Origin: Eurosta solidaginis
Taxonomy: Eukaryota; Arthropoda; Insecta; Diptera; Tephritidae
NCBI RefSeq assembly: GCF_040869045.1
Contig: NC_090322.1
Span: 276,484,662-276,548,661 of the forward strand
Direction: 5' to 3'
DNA: 64,000 bases
The notes beneath the pieces are model-generated. The model did not search any database. It worked only from the letters and a program-made list of their open reading frames with translations, and was not told the origin of the DNA. Below, one piece after another: positions 57,767 to 64,000 of the stretch. The stretch's first letter is position 1; the number at the start of each line of letters is the position of its first letter. The translations under genes and the position numbers were made by a program.

Positions 57767-57801
57767 TATAAAAAGGGATAAAAACAAATAAAGCAGTCAG
57801 T
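57767..57801 (+). promoter_or_regulatory. Candidate core promoter: TATA box and initiator
   Basis: TATAAAAAGGG at 57767-57777 lies 32 bases upstream of the A (57799) of TCAGT (57797-57801), a fly initiator. This spacing is what TFIID expects. A clear downstream promoter element was not seen. A leader-like A/C-rich stretch follows. Confidence 0.45.
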
Positions 57802-58025
57802 GAATATCTCTGTAAGCATAGAACGTCAACGATAACAAGATACACGCGCACAGCAACAAAAACGAATAGAAATTGAAATTCAATTCCCAGATTAAACTCA
57901 GCACAGCTGTGTGAATGTGTTTGTACGTGTGTATGTGTGAAAAAATGTGAAAATTGTATTTGGCTTACGCATTAAACTTTCATTTTTCTGTCATAGCAGG
58001 ATAATGGAAGGCATCTCGTGTGATG
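57799..58025 (+). CDS. Candidate first exon (leader plus seven codons) of an unidentified gene
   Basis: From the predicted start site the sequence runs through an A-rich leader to ATG at 58004, gives MEGISCD plus one base, and reaches the donor G|GTGAGTAAG at 58025/58026, a near-perfect 5' splice site. An upstream ATG near 57919 opens a short frame that ends before 58004. A possible acceptor (TTTTCTGTCATAGCAG) just before the ATG offers the alternative that 57998-58025 is a small internal exon. No downstream exon was found in the window, and seven residues cannot identify the product. The coding claim is weaker than the promoter and donor signals. Confidence 0.3.
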
Positions 58026-60130
58026 GTGAGTAAGTGGCGAAGACGAGCTAGCAAATATGAGCATACGCATCAAACAGAGCATTGCGGACGACCACCAGAG
58101 AGGAAGCGTGTGATGGCAGCGGCGTAGACGGGGCGGACACAAAATGCATTTAGAATCAAAGCGAAAGTTAAAAGCACAAAAAAGTTTAGCTTCCTTTCAA
58201 AAAAGTCGGTTTTTTTTTTACATTTTATATTTTATTGCATATCTCAAGGCGCACTGAACACAGCAAATGCAGACGCTGAAAAAGTTTTGCTATGAATTTG
58301 TGAATTTTGGTGAGCAAAGCGCAAAAACATTCTCACAGCAATCAAAAAGTGACGCCATACAATTGAAAAGTTTTCAAAAAAACAACCAACAAAATATTCG
58401 AAAAGTAATAAAAATTTTTAAAAAGCAATGAAAACCTAAAAATAAAGAACTAAATCGAATAACGGCAACTAGTTCAACGCATAGCAAAAACAACAACAAC
58501 ACCGCAAATGTTCTTGTTTTGCACTCATATTTATGTGGAATTATTTAAATGCATAGATTATTACTCAGTTTATAGGTTTGCAAGCGGTGCGAGACGGGGG
58601 TGACAAGCTCCAAGCTTCATGGACGACAGCCAACTTGTTTTGTATGCGCCAAAAAGGAGGCAACAACTTTTCAACTTCAACAAATTGATGACGGCGTAAA
58701 TGTGGCAAAATTTGCGTTATTATTGCATACGAAAATTGGCACGTACATGTGTCTGTATATATAAGTGTGTGTGTCTGTTTTTTAGTTTCTAAATAACTAT
58801 AAGTGGTGCCTATAGAGGCCAACGCCAGGAACTCTGGCAAATTGTTTGGTCAAATTTTGTTTGCGAGCAACTCAAATCAGTTTTCAATAATTTTTTATCT
58901 TTTTTGTGTGCTTTTAGCCAAAACTAACAAACTTAATTGAGGTCAATGGGATGTAATGGCACTGCCATCAAATTTAGTATTCGCTTTGATGCACTTTTGC
59001 CGTTATATAGAACGATGTGGTTGCACTATCTGCTGCTTGAATTCATTGATTCATTAATATGAGTTCTGTGTGTGTGGGTATATGTGCGATGTGCGTGTAT
59101 GTGTGTGTATAAATATGATTTGGAGTACTTGTTGTTGTTGCCATAGCAGTGTACAATTTTAGTAAATTTGGCAATTGCGTGTTGAAATCGATAAAACAAT
59201 TACACAATTTTTTTTTATCAAGCTACCCTAAACATAGCCAACAACAACTCTACAACGTATAAAGAGTGTCATAAAATCATTACAAAAACAGGAAATCATT
59301 AACCCAAAAATCAGAATTTGTGTTTCATAAACAAAAAAAAAAATAAAAAGGATAGCAACGGAAAAGAGCATTGCCAAGTCTATGGAAAAAAAAACAAAAA
59401 CAACAAAGCGAGCTACATCGACAACTGCGCAAATGAGCTTTTTGTTGTTTGCAGGTGTGTATGTGAGCCACAAGTAGAAAAAAAATTACAATTTCATGTT
59501 GTTAAGATAGAAAACGAAAATTATTTGTTGTTTGTGGTAATTGTAAATATGTTGGCGTGTCAAAGTGCAATTTAAGTTCAGCCACAAAACAACTTGTCGG
59601 TACATACATATTTACTTATGTTAAATGTATACATACATGTATGTTTGTACATGTTCGTGTTTTCATCAATTTTGCCGCAGTTTTTGTAATCACCGACGAT
59701 AGTAAATAACTCCGTGCGCAGCACAAAGAAATTTGTTTCCACATTTGTAGTACTCGAATTTTGTAATGAGCAAAAATTAAAACGAATAAACAAAAACAAC
59801 GAATATAAAAAAAATTTAACAAGAGAAAAAAGGTCATCATCAAAAGTATCTAACGTGAATAGTGTATGACCATCGCAGAATTTTGTGTACATAAAGCTTG
59901 TCTCATGTAATTTTCATTGAAATAAAATTGGAGGTAATAAATGTCTTAGCACCTTAATTTCATACATTTTTCTCATTGAAAATGCTTGAATTCAAAGTGA
60001 AACTCTATTTTGTTTTTTTTTTTTTTTTTATTATAAGGAAGTTCAGGATTTTGTGCAAATGGTACAATATTTTAGCCTAGTTATCGGGAGAACTCAATAA
60101 TGACAAATACTCACTGAGAAGTTTTAACGA
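58026..60130. other. Non-coding DNA, possible intron
   Basis: The sequence holds T and A tracts, GTGTGT words near 58763 and 59066-59112, and no recognisable element. A poly-T run lies at 60013-60029. If the 57.8-kb exon is real, this would be intron. Confidence 0.35.
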
Positions 60131-60257
60131 CAGAAATATACTCGGTGTGCTTGCCGAATCACTGCCGAGGGGCAACACCGCTAAGAAAAAATTTCTTCAA
60201 ATTGAAAAAAATAGTTTCCAAAATTTTTATGTTGCTTTGTCCACACCAAGGCGGCCG
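60131..60257 (-). mobile_element. tRNA-derived SINE fragment lacking the pol III boxes
   Basis: On the minus strand it reads GGCCGCCTTGGTGTGGACAA, AGCAACATAAAAATTTTGG, then GCCCCTCGGCAGTGATTCGG and CACACCGAGTATATTTCTG. Compared with the intact copies, a deletion of about 50 bases has removed the region from the A box to the B box. The 3' half is absent. Confidence 0.75.
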
Positions 60258-62117
60258 TCAAAAAATAGCTGATACGATAAAGAGTTCCGTCTTGCAACTG
60301 AAAGGAAAGACGCTGCCTACAGTGCTACGTTTCAAGCAAACGCAACAAGAAGAATGTGAACCGCCAGTTGAAAAGGGAAGCGGGCCGCCTTAGCAGAAAG
60401 AAAAAAGCAAAAAATGCAGAAAGGAGGGAGCACGAGGATATTGAGCTCCAAGCGCCAAGGAATAGCACCCGCAAATCTCGCTAAAAATCCGGCGACAGAC
60501 AGAAAAGGCAACCCGGTAATCGATATCCATTTATTCATATTCATTTATCGAGATATTATGATACGCCACAATATTTTGCGCCGTGGTTTAGAATGTCGTA
60601 AGGGAAAAAATGAATAGCTCTTTTTGAATCTTCTTTTTATAATGAAGATCTAATGATAGATTATACCTAAAAATTTCATTTTGACAAAAGATGAAAAAAC
60701 GCACAGGGCTTGCGAGCTTCACAAGTATTTCGAAATTCGAAAAAAATCCAAGAAGCCGAGATCTTGGTTTCACAACCCTCGAAATTCTCACGTGTGTTCG
60801 AGAAGAAATCGTAAACTCTATTCATTAATACAAATACTAGCATCTTCATCTCTGTATATGTTTCTGAAACCATACGAGCATTGATTGGCTTTTGATATTA
60901 GTATCTCTTCCCGTGACCTCAAATAACTTTCAAAAGTTTCCGTTAACCCAACAATAACAATATACAAATAAATGTATAAATAGGTATGCATGTACGTACG
61001 TTTTTGGATATCTGGGTATCATTTACCTAACAGTTGTATATTTTGCTCTATTCGACATTTCTTTATCCGCCGATATTTTCGTAAATATTTGCAGAGCACT
61101 TCAATGAATTAAATTTTTTTAGCTCGAAACTATAACTGAAATTTCTACATATGTGTGTGAGTATTAGGGTCAGACCAACAAAGCAATACACTTCCAAATA
61201 TCATTAGCCTGATCAAAAATAAATCTTAAACTCCACTGAATATAATATCTATTCACCCTAGCTCTAAAGCAATTTTTCTCTTTTCCTTTTATCACTTTCT
61301 CCTTTATTCGATTTCGGCCATTTTTCGCAGACCTCATATCTGTAGGATATCTCAATTTACTCGCGGGAGTCTTGTTTTGAGGCTCAATGAAAAATTGTAT
61401 CCATAGACTTCCGACGCGCCCTAGTACGTATATTTGTATGTGTTTGTGCTTATCCTGATTTTCTGTAATGTGTGCATGTATGTGTTTCAACAAGCAAAAC
61501 AAATCACAGCCGCCTTACTGACAGACGCCTCTTGATAAGGGTTTAATTGACGACTTGAAGGGATCAACCGCACCCAACTCACCTATGTACATTAACTGTA
61601 AGCGAGTAAATATAAATTTCATTTATAATATTGTTGAGGGTAAGAGTTGCCATTGTTGTTGCTGCGGTTGGTGCTTTTAGAAAAGGGCAGATGTGCAACG
61701 AACGCGACAAGGATTAAGGATTTTATGTGCATATACATATATGTAGGTTTATATGTGTTTGAGTATTGTGTATATTATTAGCAAAGCTGCGTTGTTGCTT
61801 TTAGCGACCATATGTATGTATGTATGTAATTTGGTTTGTTGTATTTGTAATGATCACCAGCATTTCAAAACTAATTTCTATAAATGTGCAATATGAAATA
61901 ATTAACATTGTTTGACATTTCTTATCGCCTATTTGTAAAGATGATTTATATACATATGTACATACATATCTGCAATATACACTTGTATATATGTATGTAT
62001 GTGTCTACCCTCGCGGAAAACATTTTACTTGTGAGTTGGCTATAATCCTTGAATTGTGAACTTAAAATCTATTAATTATCTTATTCATTGAAAAACGCGT
62101 TTAGCATATATAATATA

Positions 62118-62159
<42 letters not shown>

Positions 62160-63569
62160 TATGCGAAAATACAATTTTTTATAAATTCACTATTTATGGG
62201 CAAAATTTTAAAATCTGCATATTAAATAAACATAAACAACAACCGCATTATATGCAAATAAATTATGTGGCACTGTTGTAAGTAATATAACTGCGCACCA
62301 CGCAAGCGACCGGCTTCACCGCTTTGCTCATCATTCGTTAGCTGCCATAATTTTTATTTTCACTTCCATGCATTTTTTGTTTTTGGCTTTTCTTCCTTTG
62401 GCATATTTTACGCTTTTTGCGTCATATTAAAAATCCACGGCCAAGTTCTGGTGCCAGTTACAGTTACTATTATTGTTGTGTTGCTATCGTTGTGGTCGCT
62501 ATGAATATGTTTGTTGTAGCTACCTTTTTAGCTTTCCTTCGTATCCTGACGCTGTTTTTTTTTTCTGTTGTTTTGATATGAAAAAAACAAAGTGATTTTT
62601 TATCGTCTTTGGTAAATATTTCACTTTTTATTACCCAATTTACTGGTATCATCGTGCAACACAACAGCGCAGCGCCGGTAAAGCGGCCATGCAACACCAA
62701 AAGCCAGTCAAGCAAAAACAAATACCAAAATAAAAACGCTGCGCAGGACAGCATGAAGGGAACGGGAAACGGAAAATGAATTGTGATATGAAAATTCTGT
62801 AGTTTAACGTTAAAAATTATTTATGCGATTTTCACAGCCGCTACTGTTGGTGTCACCCGCTTTTGCCGTCTTCTGGTGGCTATGATTGCAACTTCAGCCA
62901 TCGGCACTCACTAACACACACATGCCCGCGGTTAGAACAACACCAGCTCACAGAAAATTTCTGGCACTGCTTTTTTATTAGAGCTTGGGCTGATTGCTAG
63001 AAATATACTCCAATTCTTGGAAACAAACCTACATATTTCCTTAAAATTAAGACTAGCATCGAAACTTGAATAGACTTAAATCAAATAATTACAAATTTTA
63101 CGATCTACAATCACTTCAGAGTAATGATTGAACAAAATATAAAATGTACAATCTTTTGGATGTGAGTGATTGCAATTACATCTCCACTTCAATCAAAATT
63201 ATTGAGATTTCAATAAATATTAAAAACAATCCTTTTATTTACAAATTACAAATCCTATTAGTTACTATAAACCGTCAGGTTTTTATATCAATCTAACGGG
63301 CATGCAGGCGATGCCAAGGATGAACGCTACCCATATCTCAAATGATTGCAAATTCGGTGCAACCAACCCAGTTTATTTGCTAACAATCATATTGATTTCA
63401 ATCGATTATTGTAAATTGGTTGTAGATTTTAATTTTTACAATCTGGAAAAAAGCAATAAATATAAAGTAACGCAATTATTTATATTAATTATTGCTAATT
63501 CTTGCAGTTCCCCAATTTTTTATTACGCAGCTCTATAATTCCATATATGGAAGTATTTCCATTCATCCC
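60258..63569. other. Non-coding DNA with several microsatellites
   Basis: (TATG)n tracts lie at 61812-61829 and 61988-62002. A stretch at 62280-62960 is richer in CpG (ACCGCTTTGCTCATC, GCAACACAACAGCGCAGCGC) but yields no defensible exon. Small frames here look like chance ORFs. Confidence 0.35.
62120..62156. repeat. (AC)18 microsatellite
   Basis: An uninterrupted dinucleotide run of about 37 bases, the longest pure microsatellite in the window and probably length-polymorphic. Confidence 0.95.
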
Positions 63570-64000
63570 TATTGCACGACAACTGACGTCAATTCAGATC
63601 ACCGAAAAAGGTCAAGTTTTCCTTCCTCAAGTCTTCCTCCATCTGCCCCTCACAACTCAGTGGAGGATTCCGTTTTCCCCTTCTTCCAAATCGTGGCTTC
63701 GATTGAAATATTTTCTTGCCGGAGCGTCTTCGTCCATTCACATAACATTACCTAGCCAGCGCAACCCTTGTGCTTTTATTCGCTGTGCTTTTTTCATATC
63801 TACGTAAAGCTCATACAGCACATCACTGTATCCTTCGATACTCGCCGACAGAGAGAGCCAACATAGAGCACTATAAATCTGCCGGAAAATTTTTCTCTCG
63901 AATACTCCAAAAGCCATCACAAGTTCTCTCGGCACCATCCATGATTCCAAGCTAATCATCAGGCCAGGTATGATAAGCGACTTAAAGAGCTTAATTTTTG
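63570..64000 (-). pseudogene. AAGT-tailed LINE family, copy 4, cut by the window edge
   Basis: On the minus strand, from the right edge inwards, it reads LFKSLIIPGLMISLESWMVP, then AFGVFERKIFRQIYSAL, then DVLYELYVDMKKAQRIKAQG and LRWLGNVM. A TGA follows, and decayed C-terminal sequence runs down to about 63570. It follows the same order as the 2.0-kb copy. The 5' part lies outside the window. Confidence 0.75.

Noticed and set aside
62470..62754. A 94-codon frame with a hydrophobic N-terminus resembling a membrane segment.
   Set aside because: The second half is low-complexity Thr/Ala/Lys from simple sequence. There is no good start context, and an extended frame is not supported upstream.

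Overview
This window looks like repeat-dense, AT-rich non-coding DNA (intron or intergenic) from a higher dipteran, most likely a tephritid-type fruit fly. The organism call is inference. It rests on very short introns (two of 65 nt) in the one multi-exon gene found, fly-type start contexts (CAAAATG, TTAAAAATGG), AT richness with many TATG/CA microsatellites, and the mix of retroelements. There is nothing bacterial here: no operons, ribosome binding sites, CRISPR array or rRNA. Most long ORFs are either transposon proteins or chance frames through repeats.

Host-gene signals are few, and long ORFs do not reveal them. (1) A 146-nt first coding exon lies at 13319-13174 on the minus strand, with a proline-rich peptide and a good splice donor. 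It is probably the start of a large gene running off the left side. (2) A four-exon gene of unknown function lies at 48423-47017 on the minus strand. Three introns join in phase, but the last exon carries one frameshift and one stop. (3) A TATA box plus initiator at 57767-57801 on the plus strand is followed by an ATG and a consensus donor at 58025/58026, a candidate first exon.

The rest is a museum of mobile elements. Six copies of a Helentron-like non-autonomous family (HINE/DINE-1 type) lie at 11.2, 16.3, 17.7, 25.6, 31.7 and 48.4 kb. Most share matched subterminal inverted repeats, a 3' hairpin, a core of ~150-bp phased units and a variable array of 129-130-bp repeats. The same 129-bp unit recurs inside a different element at 41.3-41.9 kb. 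Five copies or fragments of a tRNA-derived SINE occur (9.4, 15.9, 23.6, 31.6/33.4 and 60.1 kb). One is split by a HINE, and one has a perfect 12-bp target duplication. Two GC-rich retroposons with (CAA)n tails and perfect target duplications lie at 36.0 and 45.0 kb.

Non-LTR retrotransposons include a 5'-truncated element with an intact RT frame (4.5-6.9 kb), a decayed relative (45.7-46.8 kb), four pieces of another family (2.0, 51.5, 53.4 and 63.6 kb) and an RNase H-type tail (54.1 kb). A Penelope-like element with inverted termini, a YVDD box and a GIY-YIG remnant lies at 55.7-57.2 kb. DNA transposons are a 2.16-kb element with ~500-bp terminal inverted repeats (29.3-31.5 kb), a pogo-like MITE (6.9-7.8 kb) and a Tc1-like tail (7.9-8.1 kb).
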